Shown here piece by piece: positions 1 to 11,600 of a stretch of DNA of 64,000 nt. The position numbers and the translations under genes are program-made. Positions within the stretch are counted from its first letter, which is position 1. Every line of letters starts with the position of its first letter. The notes below the pieces were generated by a model that made no database searches, was not told the origin of the DNA, and saw only the letters and a program-made list of their open reading frames with translations. Source of the stretch: Acidobacteriota bacterium (GTDB lineage: Bacteria; Acidobacteriota; Vicinamibacteria; Vicinamibacterales; JAKQTR01); assembly GCA_029562975.1 (NCBI GenBank), contig JAKQTR010000053.1, positions 28,147 to 92,146 on the forward strand, written 5' to 3'.

Positions 1-1202
1 CTCTCGTTCCAGATGCCCTGGAGGTTGGCGGGCTGACCGCCCGGGCGGCTGCTCGCGATGAGCAGGTACCGCCCGTACTGGAACAGCAGGGCTGCAAGCT
101 GCGGGTCCCGGGCCTTGTCGGGCGCCGCAATCCGTTCGTCGGTCGGCCACGCGGCGCGATCCGACGTGCCGAGGTCGATCGAGACGCGGCGAAAGAGCGC
201 GCGGTGATCGGCCTGGTGCCGCGCGACGAGATCTGCATAGCCGCGGCGTGCGGCCTCCTCCATGGCGGCAGCGGCCGCCGCTTCCGCATCGCCGCCGATG
301 TCCCTGAAGGTCCGGAACGAGGTGGCCGCGGTCACGAGGATCGTGGCCGAGTCCGCCCCGGCCACCGCGATCCCGGCGGGTGAGGCACTCACGGTGCCAC
401 CCTCGGCCAGGACGCGCGCCACGATCGCGAACCGGAGCCCGCCTGGCGCGACCCGTCCGGCAAGGCGCACCGTTCGCGCGTCGGCAAGACAGGCGTCCGC
501 GCCGGCGTGGGGCGTCGTCAGCCGCAGGTCGAAGTCCAGCCGACCCGGCGCGCCGGCCGCCAGGTGCTCGACGAGCACCTGGTCGGGATAGCTCGAAAAG
601 GCCGTGCGCTCGAACGGCACCCCTCCGTGCGTGTATGACACCGTGGCCACGGCACCATCCAGGTCCAGGTCGCGCCGGTAACCGCCGACGGCGCCGTGGC
701 CGTGGAACCACAGGAGCAGGTCCCCCAACGGCTGGTACTGCGCCTGCCTCAGCGGGACGCTCATGAACTCGCGGGTCGCCAGCTCCTCGGCCTCCGACTG
801 CCGGCCCTCCCAGAGCAGCCGCCTCAGCTCGGGCAGGGCCTCGACGGCGCCCTCGTGCTGGTACGCGTGGGGCTTCCCCGTCCAGAGCGTGTCGTCGTTC
901 AGCTGCAAGCGTTCGTCCCGGACACCGCCGTAGACCATCGCGCCGAGCCTGCCGTTGCCGATCGGCAGCGCTTCGGTCCAATGCCGGGCGGGCTGGCGGT
1001 AGAACAGGCCGAGCGGGTCTGCAGAGGCCTGCGGCGCGATCCGGTCTCCGGCCGTCCGGGCGAAGACGACGAGGACGATCCCCCAGGCAGCCGAGCCCGG
1101 GCGAAGCCGGGCGAGCCAGGCCGGCGCCAGTGTCCTGTCCGTCCGATCCTTCCCCGAGGCGCGTGTCACCCGCTCTTCCCGCGGTGGAGGAGCGCCGGTC
1201 AT
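1..1202 (-). CDS. GH95-family alpha-L-fucosidase-like glycosidase (3' end cut by window edge)
   Basis: N-terminal part of a glycoside hydrolase that continues beyond base 1. Near the edge the reading frame gives FQYGRYLLIASSRPG followed by QPANLQGIWN, a block typical of GH95 (alpha-1,2-L-fucosidase / alpha-L-galactosidase). The N-terminal domain has LFYRQPARHWTEALPIGNGRLGAMVYGG, also typical. A hydrophobic stretch (WGIVLVVFARTAG) precedes it and could be a signal anchor or signal peptide. The ATG at 1202 overlaps the stop of the 50-aa protein gene (ATGA). A GTG at 1169 preceded by GGGAAGAG is an alternative start. As the last gene of the operon it probably removes terminal fucose or galactose from glycans in the periplasm. 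Family assignment is confident; exact specificity is unknown. Confidence 0.85.
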   Translation of the reverse strand, partial: MTGAPPPREERVTRASGKDRTDRTLAPAWLARLRPGSAAWGIVLVVFARTAGDRIAPQASADPLGLFYRQPARHWTEALPIGNGRLGAMVYGGVRDERLQLNDDTLWTGKPHAYQHEGAVEALPELRRLLWEGRQSEAEELATREFMSVPLRQAQYQPLGDLLLWFHGHGAVGGYRRDLDLDGAVATVSYTHGGVPFERTAFSSYPDQVLVEHLAAGAPGRLDFDLRLTTPHAGADACLADARTVRLAGRVAPGGLRFAIVARVLAEGGTVSASPAGIAVAGADSATILVTAATSFRTFRDIGGDAEAAAAAAMEEAARRGYADLVARHQADHRALFRRVSIDLGTSDRAAWPTDERIAAPDKARDPQLAALLFQYGRYLLIASSRPGGQPANLQGIWNE

Positions 1203-1351
1203 TTGACCAGAAAGATGCGCAGCAGGAGCGGCACGATCACGATCGCGCCGGTGGCCTGCAGCGCCAGCGAGCGGCTGCGCAGCACGGCCGCGGCGATGAG
1301 CGCGACAAGCAGGATGCAGATGGCCCGGTAGGCCAGCAGCAGGGAAATCAC
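1199..1351 (-). CDS. 50-aa two-helix membrane protein next to a DctM-like permease
   Basis: Very short gene starting at GTG 1351, whose GTGA overlaps the stop of the permease gene. GGGAGGTGG lies about 8 nt upstream as a ribosome binding site. The product begins MISLLLAYRAICILL and has two hydrophobic segments separated by a short basic turn (LRSRS), ending RIFLVK. Its own stop overlaps the GH95 start (ATGA). Being locked between permease and glycosidase by 4-nt overlaps on both sides argues that it is translated. A role as a small subunit of the permease is inference. It is much shorter than a normal TRAP DctQ subunit (about 160 aa, four helices). An ATG at 1381 would give 60 aa, but it lies inside the permease gene without a better ribosome site. 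Confidence 0.6.
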   Translation of the reverse strand: MISLLLAYRAICILLVALIAAAVLRSRSLALQATGAIVIVPLLLRIFLVK

Positions 1352-2670
1352 CGCAGCCACCTCCCGATCTGAGGAGACCATGCGAGCATCGCGGCGGCGA
1401 CGAGCGCGATGGCGGCGGCGGGCAGGACGCAGCGGCGCAGCACGCGGCGGCGGTCGGAGATGCCGAGCGCGCGGGCCGCGAGCGTCGCGGCGATGGCCGC
1501 GGGCAGCATCAGGTCGCCGAGCCCGGCGAGCGACGAGAGCGCAGCGGCCGTCACCACCTCGTCGCGCCCCAGCATGGACAGCAGGAACGGCACGCCGAGC
1601 ACCGAGGCCGAGCCGAACGCCGACACCGCGCCGAATGCGGGCACGCTGACGGCGGCCGCGCCGACGAGCGCCCATGCGGGGGCGGCGAGCATCAGCGCCA
1701 CCAGCCATCCCCGCCCCCCCGTCACGGTCATGACCTGGATGAACGCCCCCACGCCCGTCAGGATGCCCGCGACGGGCAGCACGTCCTCGGTTGCGGCAAC
1801 GAGGGACCGCACGACGCCGAAGCGCGGCGACACGACGACCGCCACGGCGGCGGAGATCAGGAACGCCAGCGGAAGCCCGTAATCGGGGACGGCGGAGGGC
1901 CAGGCTCGCGGGGCGATCATGAGCGCGGCGGCGGCAAGAGGCGCGGCGAGCGCCCGCCACAGCGAAAACGGCGAAGCGGCCGTCGCGCCAGCCCCGGCGA
2001 GGCCGGCCATCGCCGCGCGCCCGGCGCGCTGCCGCAGCAGCGGCCAGCCGAGCCAGTAGACGATCAGCAGGGCCGCCGGGAACGACGCCAGCGCGAGAGG
2101 CGCCGCGAAGCCGACGTACGGCAGGTCAATCCCGCTGCCGATGATCATGGCGGGGATGTTGATCGGCGGCGCGATCATTCCCAGCACGCCGCCCATCGCG
2201 ATGATGGCCGCGGCGCGCTCCGCGCAGAGCCCCAGCCCCACCAGCACCGGCCCCACCATCGTCCCCGTGGCCAGGACCGACGCGGTCGAGGACCCGGTGA
2301 CCATGCCCGGGAACATGACAATCACCATGAGCATCGGCAGGAGCAGCGCCGGCCGGCCCCCGAGGCGCCGTTCGACGGCGCCCACGATGCAGGCGAGCGC
2401 GCCCCCGTCGGCGAGCGCCCGCATGAAGATCATCGCGGTGACGATCACGAGGATGGGATCGAGGTACGAGAAGGCGCCCTCGATCAGGTGCCGGTGCGGC
2501 AGCAGGTCGCCGTTCACGGCGGCTCCCGCCCATGCTCCCGCGAGCAGCGACACGCCAATCGGCCAGCGGCGCCAGACCGCCAGCGCGGCGAACACGCCGA
2601 GCATGACGGCGAGCGTGGCGGGTTCGGGCCATCCCGCGGGCGCGATCGCCGGCAGGCCTCCGGCCGTCAT
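1348..2670 (-). CDS. TRAP/DctM-like 12-helix permease
   Basis: 440-aa polytopic membrane protein resembling the large TRAP transporter subunit (DctM family). Visible hallmarks are a hairpin-like segment GVLGMIAPPINIPAMII near residues 155-175, the preceding small-residue stretch VTGSSTASVLATGTMVGP, and a second pseudo-repeat half with FGAVSAFGSASVLGVP. No periplasmic binding protein and no ordinary DctQ gene lies nearby, so it may work as a secondary carrier by itself or with the 50-aa protein that follows. The ATG at 2670 overlaps the stop of the M14 gene by 4 nt. The neighbouring deacylase suggests that the substrate is an acylated amino acid or a carboxylate released from one; this is inference. 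Confidence 0.75.
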   Translation of the reverse strand: MTAGGLPAIAPAGWPEPATLAVMLGVFAALAVWRRWPIGVSLLAGAWAGAAVNGDLLPHRHLIEGAFSYLDPILVIVTAMIFMRALADGGALACIVGAVERRLGGRPALLLPMLMVIVMFPGMVTGSSTASVLATGTMVGPVLVGLGLCAERAAAIIAMGGVLGMIAPPINIPAMIIGSGIDLPYVGFAAPLALASFPAALLIVYWLGWPLLRQRAGRAAMAGLAGAGATAASPFSLWRALAAPLAAAALMIAPRAWPSAVPDYGLPLAFLISAAVAVVVSPRFGVVRSLVAATEDVLPVAGILTGVGAFIQVMTVTGGRGWLVALMLAAPAWALVGAAAVSVPAFGAVSAFGSASVLGVPFLLSMLGRDEVVTAAALSSLAGLGDLMLPAAIAATLAARALGISDRRRVLRRCVLPAAAIALVAAAMLAWSPQIGRWLR

Positions 2671-3797
2671 CGCTCCGGCTCCATCAAGGGCCCCAGCCCG
2701 CGCGCGATCACCTCCTCGTACCCGGGCACGCCGCTGAGCTCGATGGCCGACGCAGGGTCGAGGTCGCCGAGCGAGGCTGCGAATGCGAGCGCGCCGGCGA
2801 GGTGGCGGGCGACGCGCACTGCGATCGGCCAGCCTTCGGGCCCGAACGGCACGGAGAGCCGGTTCCGCCTCGACGCCGCTTCGTAGAACCGATCGCGTCC
2901 CGACACGGCGAGGGCGCCGTCGGTCCGGCCGCGCAGCCGGCCCTGGATGGGGCTGGTGGTTTCCATGAGCACGGCGTAGGCGCCGGTGGCATCACCCCAC
3001 TCCCGGTGCGAGAGCCCGCCGAGCGCCCGGGGCGACTCCTCCAGGCCGATCTCGACGCCGGCCTCCTGCAGGCGCACGGCGGCGAGAGCCGCCAGGTCCA
3101 TCGCCCGCTGATGGGCCACGATGGTGTTGACGACGGGGTACTCGGGGGAGGCCTCGTGGAGGTCGAGGGCGAGCGTGACCCGCTCGCGGACGATGAGCTG
3201 CGTGACGGCGTGCGCGATCTGCTCCGTCAGGCGGCCGTCGGGCCGGCCGGGATACGCGCGGTTCAGGTTGCGCCTCTCGGAGCCGGCGAGCGTCTGCCCG
3301 GAGCGGGCGAGCCGGTAGACCAGCGGGTCCGGCCACTCGTCGACCGGGTTCGTCGCGCGGGCGCCGAAGGTGAACCAGCGCGGTCCCGCCGGCGTGTCGA
3401 TGGCGAACCGCTGCGGGTGCCCTTCCTGGGCGACGTTGTGGGTGAAGCCGCTCGCGTTGGCACGCGGGATCACGATGAGCCGGCCGGCCTCGACGCGGGC
3501 GCGCTCGACGAGCACCACGGCGGCCAGGTAGCCCGCCGGCTCGTCGCCGTGCGTGCCTCCCAGCACGAGCAGCGTGCCGCCCGGCCGGCCGCCGGCCAGA
3601 TCGAAGACGTCGGTGTCGCCGGGGGTGCCGGCAAGCGCGGGATGGATCGACGACAGCCGCCACTGCGCCGTGACGCCGGGGCCTCGCACGAGGCGATCCG
3701 GCGTGCGCATCCGGGTGAAGGCGGGGGCGGAAGCCAGCGCTGCCAGTCCCGCGAGGGCGAGGAGCGCGGCGCCCCGCGCGGCCGGAATGGAGGTCAT
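2667..3797 (-). CDS. Exported M14-type succinylglutamate desuccinylase/aspartoacylase-like zinc hydrolase
   Basis: 376-aa protein with an N-terminal signal peptide (ALLALAGLAALASAPAF, residues 11-27). Zinc-site signatures of the M14 carboxypeptidase / AstE-AspA superfamily are visible: GTHGDE (His83, Glu86), NRAYPG (179-184) and LDLHE (His214). A METTSP segment near residue 290 probably carries the catalytic glutamate. It should hydrolyse an amide bond in the periplasm, either a C-terminal amino acid or an N-acyl amino acid. Start ATG 3797 is chosen because AAGGGGCC lies just upstream and the signal peptide begins there; the frame stays open to 3854. It is the first gene of the four-gene operon running to base 1. 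Confidence 0.8.
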   Translation of the reverse strand: MTSIPAARGAALLALAGLAALASAPAFTRMRTPDRLVRGPGVTAQWRLSSIHPALAGTPGDTDVFDLAGGRPGGTLLVLGGTHGDEPAGYLAAVVLVERARVEAGRLIVIPRANASGFTHNVAQEGHPQRFAIDTPAGPRWFTFGARATNPVDEWPDPLVYRLARSGQTLAGSERRNLNRAYPGRPDGRLTEQIAHAVTQLIVRERVTLALDLHEASPEYPVVNTIVAHQRAMDLAALAAVRLQEAGVEIGLEESPRALGGLSHREWGDATGAYAVLMETTSPIQGRLRGRTDGALAVSGRDRFYEAASRRNRLSVPFGPEGWPIAVRVARHLAGALAFAASLGDLDPASAIELSGVPGYEEVIARGLGPLMEPER

Positions 3798-3914
3798 CGC
3801 GGGGCCCCTTGGCGGACGGGGCGGTCGGGTGCGGCTCACGGGCAGGCAGAGCATAGCGGCGCAGCCGGGCGCCGGTCAACGCGCCGGGGCGCGAGGGCCG
3901 CGCGCGGATCGGCG

Positions 3915-3944
3915 TTGAACCGCATCCGGCAGACGCACTAGACT
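3915..3944 (+). promoter_or_regulatory. Sigma70-type promoter of the 4003-8513 operon
   Basis: TTGAAC (3915-3920) and TAGACT (3939-3944) are separated by 18 nt. The 3944-4002 leader carries AAGGAG before the first start codon. Assigned by eye only. Confidence 0.5.
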
Positions 3945-4002
3945 TCGAGCGCAGCGGTCCCCGCGCGTTGGCTTTCCCCAGATCGGCAAGGAGCGCAGCC
4001 CT

Positions 4003-5775
<1,773 letters not shown>

Positions 5776-5821
5776 CGCGGCGCTCGCGGATCGCGTTTCG
5801 GAGGCCTCTTCAGGAGATGTG

Positions 5822-7219
5822 ATGGCGAACCCGGACACATCAGGCGCGCGGCAGGGCATGTTCACGGTCGAGGGCGGAAAGAGCGTGGCGGTCACCTTCG
5901 CCCTCGTCAGCTCGCTGTTCCTGCTCTGGGGGCTGTGCAACGGCATGATCGACGTGATGGACAAGCACTTCCAGACCGAGCTCGGTCTGTCGAAGTCGCA
6001 GTCCGCCTGGGTGCAGTTCGCCCACTACCTGGGGTACTTCCTGATGGCGCTGCCGGCCGGCTGGCTGGCGACGCGGCTGGGCTACAAGGGCGGCATCATC
6101 GCCGGGCTCCTGATGGTCGCGGCCGGGGGCTTCTGGTTCGTCCCGGCGACCCGGATCAACGCGATGGCGCAGGCCGGTGACGTGTCGCACGCGGCGGCGT
6201 TCGTGGGCTACCTGGCCGGCGTCTGCGCGATTGCGGCCGGCCTCACGTTCCTCGAGACCGTCGCCAACCCGTACACCACGGTGCTCGGCCCAAAGCAGTA
6301 CGCCGCCACGCGCATCAACCTCGCGCAGTCGTGCAACGGCGTGGGCTGGATCTTCGGGCCGATCATCGGCGGGATCTTCTTCTACTCGACCGACGGTTCC
6401 GGGCGCAGCACGGGCAGCGAGACGCTGTACATCCCCTACCTCGTCGTCGCCCTCGTCGTCCTCGTGCTGGCGGTGGTCTTCTACGTCGCCGACATCCCGG
6501 ACATCAAGGCCGAGGACGACTACCACCTCGACAATGCGGCGCCGGGGATGTCCCACGCACTCTGGAGGCGCCCGCACTTCGTGATGGCCGTGGCGGCGCA
6601 GTTCCTGTACGTCGCGGCGCAGGCCGGCATCTTCAGCTTCTTTATCAACTACATGACGGAGGAAGTGCCCGCCATCCCCGCGTCGTGGGGGGCCGGCGCG
6701 CTCGGGCCGTGGCTCGAAGCCGGAGCCGGAGGCGGCCTGCGGATCAGCGACCAGGGCGCCGCCAACCTCGCCTCGCTCGGCTTCGTCTGCTTCCTGACGG
6801 GCCGGTTCACGGGCGCGGGGCTGCTGCGGAAGGTCGCGGCGCACAAGGTGCTCGGCCTCTACGGGCTCCTCAACGTCGCCGCGTGCCTCCTGGTCTTCCT
6901 GAAGCTGGGCTGGCTTTCCGTCGCCTGCGTGTTCCTGAGCTATTTCTTCATGTCGATCATGTTCCCGACGATCTTCGCCCTCGGCATCTTCGGCCTCGGC
7001 GCGCGCGCGAAGCAGGCGTCCGCCTTCATCGTCATGGCCATCGTGGGCGGCGCGCTCCTGCCGAAGGTGATGGGCCGCGTGGCCGACCTCTACGACATGT
7101 CGCGCGGCTTCGCCGTGCCGCTGCTGTGCTTCGCGTTCGTGGCCGCGTACGGCTGCCTCTGGCCGAGGTTGAGCGGGGCGCCGTCGATGACCGTGACGCA
7201 GGCCGGCGGCCGGGACTGA
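5822..7219 (+). CDS. fucP: FucP-type sugar:H+ symporter (MFS, FHS family)
   Basis: 465-aa, 12-helix major facilitator of the fucose-hexose symporter type. Typical features are [18 protein letters not shown] in helix 1, [15 protein letters not shown] in helix 5 and [13 protein letters not shown] before helix 6. Length is slightly above E. coli FucP because of an insert at about residues 285-310. Start ATG 5822 has AGGAG 5 nt upstream; a GTG codon directly before it is an alternative. It probably brings L-fucose or a related sugar across the inner membrane with protons, which matches the fucosidase-like GH95 on the opposite strand. Substrate is inferred from family. Confidence 0.85.
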   Translation: MANPDTSGARQGMFTVEGGKSVAVTFALVSSLFLLWGLCNGMIDVMDKHFQTELGLSKSQSAWVQFAHYLGYFLMALPAGWLATRLGYKGGIIAGLLMVAAGGFWFVPATRINAMAQAGDVSHAAAFVGYLAGVCAIAAGLTFLETVANPYTTVLGPKQYAATRINLAQSCNGVGWIFGPIIGGIFFYSTDGSGRSTGSETLYIPYLVVALVVLVLAVVFYVADIPDIKAEDDYHLDNAAPGMSHALWRRPHFVMAVAAQFLYVAAQAGIFSFFINYMTEEVPAIPASWGAGALGPWLEAGAGGGLRISDQGAANLASLGFVCFLTGRFTGAGLLRKVAAHKVLGLYGLLNVAACLLVFLKLGWLSVACVFLSYFFMSIMFPTIFALGIFGLGARAKQASAFIVMAIVGGALLPKVMGRVADLYDMSRGFAVPLLCFAFVAAYGCLWPRLSGAPSMTVTQAGGRD

Positions 7220-7229
7220 GGACTTCAGC

Positions 7230-8513
7230 GTGAAACCCATCCGACACCTGCGGTGGTACATCGGAGGCCTGTTCTTCCTCTCCACCGTCATCAACTACAT
7301 CGACCGACAGACGCTCAGCGTCCTGGCGCCGTACCTGAAGACCCAGTTCGCCTGGACGAACGCGGACTTCGCGCTGATCGTGATCTCGTTCCGGGTCGCG
7401 TACGCCGTCGGCCAGACCGGAGCGGGCCAGGTGATCGACCGCGTCGGCACGCGGACCGGGCTGAGCCTCGGCGTGGCCTTCTACTCGACGGCCGCCATGC
7501 TCACGTCGCTGGCCTGCGGCCTGCGGTCGTTCTGCTTCTTCCGCTTCCTGCTGGGCGCCGGCGAGGCGGCCAACTGGCCGGGCGCCACGAAGGGGGTGTC
7601 GGAGTGGTTCCCGCGCCGCGAAACCGGCTGGGCCGTGGCGCTGTTCGACAGCGGATCGTCGATTGGCGGCGCCGTGGCGCCCGTGCTGGTGCTGTGGATC
7701 TTCCACACATTCGGCGGCTGGCAGCCGGCGTTCATCATCACCGGCACCCTCGGCTTCGCCTGGCTGCTGCTGTTCCGATGGTTCTACCGATCGCCGGAAA
7801 CGCACCCCCGCCTCTCGGCCGAGGAGCGGGCCTACATCCTGGCGGACCGCCCCGCGCCGCAGGCCGACGCCGGCGCCGGCCCGGCCCATCGCATCCCGGT
7901 CCGCACGCTCCTGCGCCTGCCCCAGACGTGGGGGGTCATCATCGCCAAGACGCTCAGCGATCCCGTCTGGTTCTTCATCACCGACTGGTTCGCCATCTTT
8001 CTCGTGTCGCGCGGCTTCAGGCTCGAAAGCAGCCTGTTCGCGTTCTGGGTCCCGTTTCTGGCGGCCGACGCCGGCAACTTCCTCGCCGGCGGCGTGTCCA
8101 GCACCCTCATCAAGCGCGGCTGGGCGGTGGGCACGGCGCGCAAGACGGTGATCGTCGTCTGCGCGCTGGGCATGACGCTCATTGCAGCCGCGGCGTACGT
8201 CTCGAGCCTCTGGTGGATCACCGCGTTCTTCGCCGTGTCCACCCTGTGCTACGCCGCGCTCTCCACGATGGTCCTGAACCTGCCGGCCGACATCTACCCG
8301 AGCCACTCGGTGGCGTCGGTGAGCGGAATGAGCGGCACGGGCGCCGGCATCGGGACGATTGTGGCCACCTACCTGACGGGCGTCGTCGCGGACCGCTACT
8401 CGTTCGAGCCGATTCTCGTGGTGGCCAGCCTCGTGCCGCTCGTCGCCGCGGCGGCGGTCCTGGGGCTCGTCCGGAACAGGCGCGAGACGCGGGGAATGCT
8501 CAACGAAATCTAG
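7230..8513 (+). CDS. Hexuronate/sugar-acid MFS transporter (anion:cation symporter family)
   Basis: 427-aa MFS protein starting at GTG 7230, with GAGGA 8 nt upstream. It opens with [20 protein letters not shown] and has [20 protein letters not shown] and ERAYI, signatures of ExuT-like and other ACS-family carriers of hexuronates, galactonate or glucarate. It follows the FucP-like gene by 10 nt, so the two are co-transcribed. The ORF ends at 8513 and the next 127 nt show no gene. It likely imports uronic acids or aldonates released from pectin-like polymers; the precise substrate is not determined by sequence. Confidence 0.85.
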   Translation: MKPIRHLRWYIGGLFFLSTVINYIDRQTLSVLAPYLKTQFAWTNADFALIVISFRVAYAVGQTGAGQVIDRVGTRTGLSLGVAFYSTAAMLTSLACGLRSFCFFRFLLGAGEAANWPGATKGVSEWFPRRETGWAVALFDSGSSIGGAVAPVLVLWIFHTFGGWQPAFIITGTLGFAWLLLFRWFYRSPETHPRLSAEERAYILADRPAPQADAGAGPAHRIPVRTLLRLPQTWGVIIAKTLSDPVWFFITDWFAIFLVSRGFRLESSLFAFWVPFLAADAGNFLAGGVSSTLIKRGWAVGTARKTVIVVCALGMTLIAAAAYVSSLWWITAFFAVSTLCYAALSTMVLNLPADIYPSHSVASVSGMSGTGAGIGTIVATYLTGVVADRYSFEPILVVASLVPLVAAAAVLGLVRNRRETRGMLNEI

Positions 8514-8640
8514 CGCGGGCTGCGGCCCGGGCCCCAGGATCCAGCCGCCCGATCTCCACGGCACCCGGGATATCCGCCGCTGGCGAAGCCCCCTCCCGCC
8601 GAACCCGACGGAGCCGCCGAGCGGACCGGGCCCGGGGCCT

Positions 8641-9408
8641 TCAGGCCACGGGCGGCGCGAATCGGGCGAGCGCGTCCGCCTCGAGCAGGGCAGCCGAGTC
8701 GGCGTCCAGGTACACCGTCACGTTCGCGTGCTCGCGCAGCGCCGACGCCGGGACGTCCGGCGTGACCGGGCCCTCCAGCGCTGCCTTGACGGGAACGGCC
8801 TTCCGCGCGTCGGGCACGACGCAGATGATCTCGCGCGCCTTCAGGATCTGCCGGACCGACATCGAGATCGCCGATGCGGGGACCTCCGCGACGGATGCGA
8901 ACCAGCCCTCGCCGACCTGCTGCCGGCGGCACGCCTCGTCCAGCTGGACCACGAGGTAGGGCTCCTCGGTGACGAAGTCCGCCGGCGGGTCGTTGAAGGC
9001 GAGGTGTCCGTTCTCGCCGATGCCCACGAACGCGACGTCAACGGGCGAGGCGGCGATGGCGGCCCCGGCCTGGCGGCACACCTCGGCTGGATCTCCCTCG
9101 CCGTCCAGCAGCAGGTAGTCCGACAGCGAAACGGGCCGGATCACGCGCTCCAGAATGTACTTCCTGAAGCTGGCCGGGTGGGTGATCGGCAGGCCCACGT
9201 ACTCGTCGAGATGAAAGAGCGCCACCCGCGCCCAGTCCACCGACGGATCCGCCGTCAGGGCCTGGAGGAACTCGATCTGGGACGCGCCGGTGGCGACGAC
9301 GATGCGGGCTCGACCGCGGGCGGCGACGGCCTGGCGGATCGCCAACGCCGCGTGCGCGGCGGCGGCCCGGGCCATGGAAGGCCTGGTGTCGAAACGCTTG
9401 ACGATCAT
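8641..9408 (-). CDS. nagB: Glucosamine-6-phosphate deaminase (NagB-like)
   Basis: 255-aa protein of the NagB / 6-phosphogluconolactonase fold. Signature segments: [13 protein letters not shown] (phosphate loop), [11 protein letters not shown] (catalytic Asp) and [14 protein letters not shown] (catalytic His, with Asn where E. coli NagB has Asp). The enzyme converts glucosamine-6-P to fructose-6-P and ammonia in the cytoplasm. Start ATG 9408 is chosen over longer upstream frames because conserved sequence begins there and GAGGAAG lies about 10 nt upstream. It stands alone, convergent with the sugar-transport operon. The ENGH variant is common in NagB-like paralogues, so activity on a related amino sugar is possible. 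Confidence 0.85.
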   Translation of the reverse strand: MIVKRFDTRPSMARAAAAHAALAIRQAVAARGRARIVVATGASQIEFLQALTADPSVDWARVALFHLDEYVGLPITHPASFRKYILERVIRPVSLSDYLLLDGEGDPAEVCRQAGAAIAASPVDVAFVGIGENGHLAFNDPPADFVTEEPYLVVQLDEACRRQQVGEGWFASVAEVPASAISMSVRQILKAREIICVVPDARKAVPVKAALEGPVTPDVPASALREHANVTVYLDADSAALLEADALARFAPPVA

Positions 9409-9875
9409 GGGTGTGTCACTTCCTCGCGCGGGAGGCGGCCCGCGGTCCGCGGGGTGCACGTTTCCAGCATTATCGCCCGCCGCCGGGGCCCTGGATCGGC
9501 CTCGAGCCGCTTCGCCTCCGGTGTGGCGCCCGAGCCTGCCTGCACGAGGACCCGCCGCTCGGTCCACTCGGCCGCGGCCTCAGCCACCCGCCGCTCGCGA
9601 ACGCGGGTGCCGCACGCGTGATGTCGGCGCTCGACGGGGGCTTGGCGGAGGAGCCCCTTCGACATCGGGAACGGGAAGGGCGTGCCGCGAAAGCCGCGGT
9701 CCGTGCTCGACGAGATCCAGGCCCGGGACCTTCGCCAGGTGCCCGGTATGTCGCATGACGAGGCCGCGCCGTCCATGACGGCCGCCGTCGCAATCAGGAG
9801 ACCCGCCGTGCCGACGGACCTCCCCGCCGCTCGCAGCCTGGCGAACAGCCTCCCGTGCCCGGCTGGCGTGCCGGA
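9409..9875. other. Intergenic region, no gene recognised
   Basis: 467 nt between the NagB-like gene and the next minus-strand gene. All frames are open in places because of GC content, but none gives recognisable protein. It presumably holds the nagB promoter. No clear hairpin or repeat was seen. Confidence 0.4.
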
Positions 9876-10595
9876 CTACCGGAACGAGTAGCCGACGCCA
9901 ACGATGACGCTGTTGCGGAGGTCGCTCTCGGCCGCGTACGTGCGGTAGGCAATCAGGCACCGAGCGCCGCTCTCGCGCTGGAACGCGAGGTAGTACTCGA
10001 AATAGCCGCCGCCTCGAAATCCCAGTCTCTCCGACGGGCAGTCCTCGCACGCGGTCTCCCCGATCCAGCTGCCCCCCCGCTCTGCGACGACCGCGAGGCG
10101 GCCCCTGGTCACGCCGGCGCGCACCGACGAGCCCCCGCCGACGGGGATGGCCGGCGTCCTCAGGCCCACGAAAGCCGACCACCCGCCGATCATGCAGCGG
10201 CTGTCTTCCCTTCCGCTCTCAGTCCAGACGGTGTACGGCTGGAGATCGGCGACGCTGTCGAACTGGATGCCGACGCCCGCGGCAAGCGCGAGCGCGGTGA
10301 GACCGCCGTCCGCGTTGTCGCCGAAGCCACGGAATCCGATCCCCTCACGAAGGGCCGCACAGTCGTCGACCGCGGAACTGATGAGCCCAAGCTGGGCGAA
10401 CCACCCGATCCCCGGGGGATCGGCGGCGAAGGCAGGAGCGGAGCGAGCCAGGAGCGCGATGACCACGGCGGCACGAAGCACAGCCGGAGCGGGCCGGCAC
10501 AGGCCCAGGCAACTTCCTGCCGGCGTCGCCTTCAACCCTGGCGCTGACGCCACGCGGGTGCTCGACACGTCAGCGGCGCCGTGGCCAGCGGCCAT
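9876..10595 (-). CDS. Exported protein of unknown function, probably beta-barrel
   Basis: Up to 239 aa; not recognised. It has a cleavable signal (LRAAVVIALLARSAPAFA) followed by a region rich in alternating polar and aromatic residues, and ends VIVGVGYSFR, a typical C-terminal aromatic outer-membrane strand. Three or four cysteines occur (VDDCAAL, RCMIGG, ETACEDC, ARCLIAY), so disulfides are possible. Start is uncertain. The ATG at 10595 gives an unusually long leader before the signal, and GTG 10481 would start directly at the signal peptide. It lies back-to-back with the alarmone synthetase gene. Confidence 0.55.
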   Translation of the reverse strand: MAAGHGAADVSSTRVASAPGLKATPAGSCLGLCRPAPAVLRAAVVIALLARSAPAFAADPPGIGWFAQLGLISSAVDDCAALREGIGFRGFGDNADGGLTALALAAGVGIQFDSVADLQPYTVWTESGREDSRCMIGGWSAFVGLRTPAIPVGGGSSVRAGVTRGRLAVVAERGGSWIGETACEDCPSERLGFRGGGYFEYYLAFQRESGARCLIAYRTYAAESDLRNSVIVGVGYSFR

Positions 10596-10847
10596 CACTC
10601 GACCTCCCGACCGTCTGACTTGCCACTCGCACGCCAGCGGCCGACCCGCCATTGGCGCGAAGCGCCGGGCGCGGGACTGGCGCGTCTTCGGGCCGGATGT
10701 CGCCTTGCGAGGTCGGGCGTCCGCTCCGCACCACTTCGGCGCGCGCATCGCCAGCGTGGCGCACGGGGCGCGCCCTGCGCCGCGCCTGCCGCGGCCGGGA
10801 GCCGCGCGGTGCGATACTGGGTGCAGCCCCTGCCGGAAGGAGCAGCC

Positions 10848-11600
10848 GTGGCGGACATTCAGCGCTCCAAAGCCAGCTACATCTTCGACGGCCTCACAAG
10901 CGGCGTGCTGCCCGAGGAAACGGCCGCGCTCATCCGCTCTCTGATCGCGACGGAAAGCCTGTATCTGGCGGCGACGCGCGAGATCGCGACGAAGCTGGAG
11001 GTCCTGAACGACGAGTTCAAGGCCACGAAGGATCGGAACCCCATCCAGTTCATCCAGACCAGGGTTAAGACGCCCAAGAGCATCGTGGACAAGCTGCAGC
11101 GCCGCGGCCTTCCGATCACGCTGGAGTCCGCGCGGCGTCATCTGACCGACATCGCGGGCATTCGCGTCGTCTGCTCCTACATCGACGACATCTACCTGAT
11201 CGCCGCCCTGCTCGTGTCGCAGGATGACATCGCGCTCGTCCGCTTCGCCGACTACATCGAGAGCCCGAAGCCGAACGGCTACCGCAGCCTGCACCTCATC
11301 GTCACGGTGCCCGTCTTCCTGTCGGAGCGCACCGAGCGCGTCGCGGCCGAAATCCAGATCCGGACAATCGCCATGGACTTCTGGGCGTCGCTCGATCACG
11401 AGCTGTCCTACAAGCTGGACGAGCCGAACCGCGGGACGACGGCGCGGGAGCTCAGGGACTGCGCCGATCTCATCGCCGGCACCGACCTCCGCATGCAGCG
11501 CCTGCACGACATCATTGCCGGGCCTCCCCAGGGCGACCCGAGGGAGCGCTGGAAGGCCGAGGCGGCGCGCGCCTTCGCACGCGCCGGCCGTTCAGAATAG
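10848..11600 (+). CDS. Small alarmone synthetase (RelA/SpoT nucleotidyltransferase domain only, RelQ/RelP-like)
   Basis: 250-aa single-domain ppGpp synthetase without hydrolase, TGS or ACT domains. Conserved blocks: RVKTPKSIVDKLQRRG (substrate-binding basic loop), TDIAGIRVVCSYIDDIY (catalytic Asp), DYIESPKPNGYRSLHLIV (pyrophosphate acceptor site), and EIQIRTIAMDFWASLDHELSYK with the catalytic glutamate. It would transfer pyrophosphate from ATP to GDP/GTP in the cytoplasm and set a stress level of (p)ppGpp. GTG 10848 is chosen because GGAAGGAG lies 6 nt upstream; a GATACT -10 candidate is at 10813-10818. The 3' end overlaps the convergent downstream gene by 9 nt. Confidence 0.85.
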   Translation: MADIQRSKASYIFDGLTSGVLPEETAALIRSLIATESLYLAATREIATKLEVLNDEFKATKDRNPIQFIQTRVKTPKSIVDKLQRRGLPITLESARRHLTDIAGIRVVCSYIDDIYLIAALLVSQDDIALVRFADYIESPKPNGYRSLHLIVTVPVFLSERTERVAAEIQIRTIAMDFWASLDHELSYKLDEPNRGTTARELRDCADLIAGTDLRMQRLHDIIAGPPQGDPRERWKAEAARAFARAGRSE

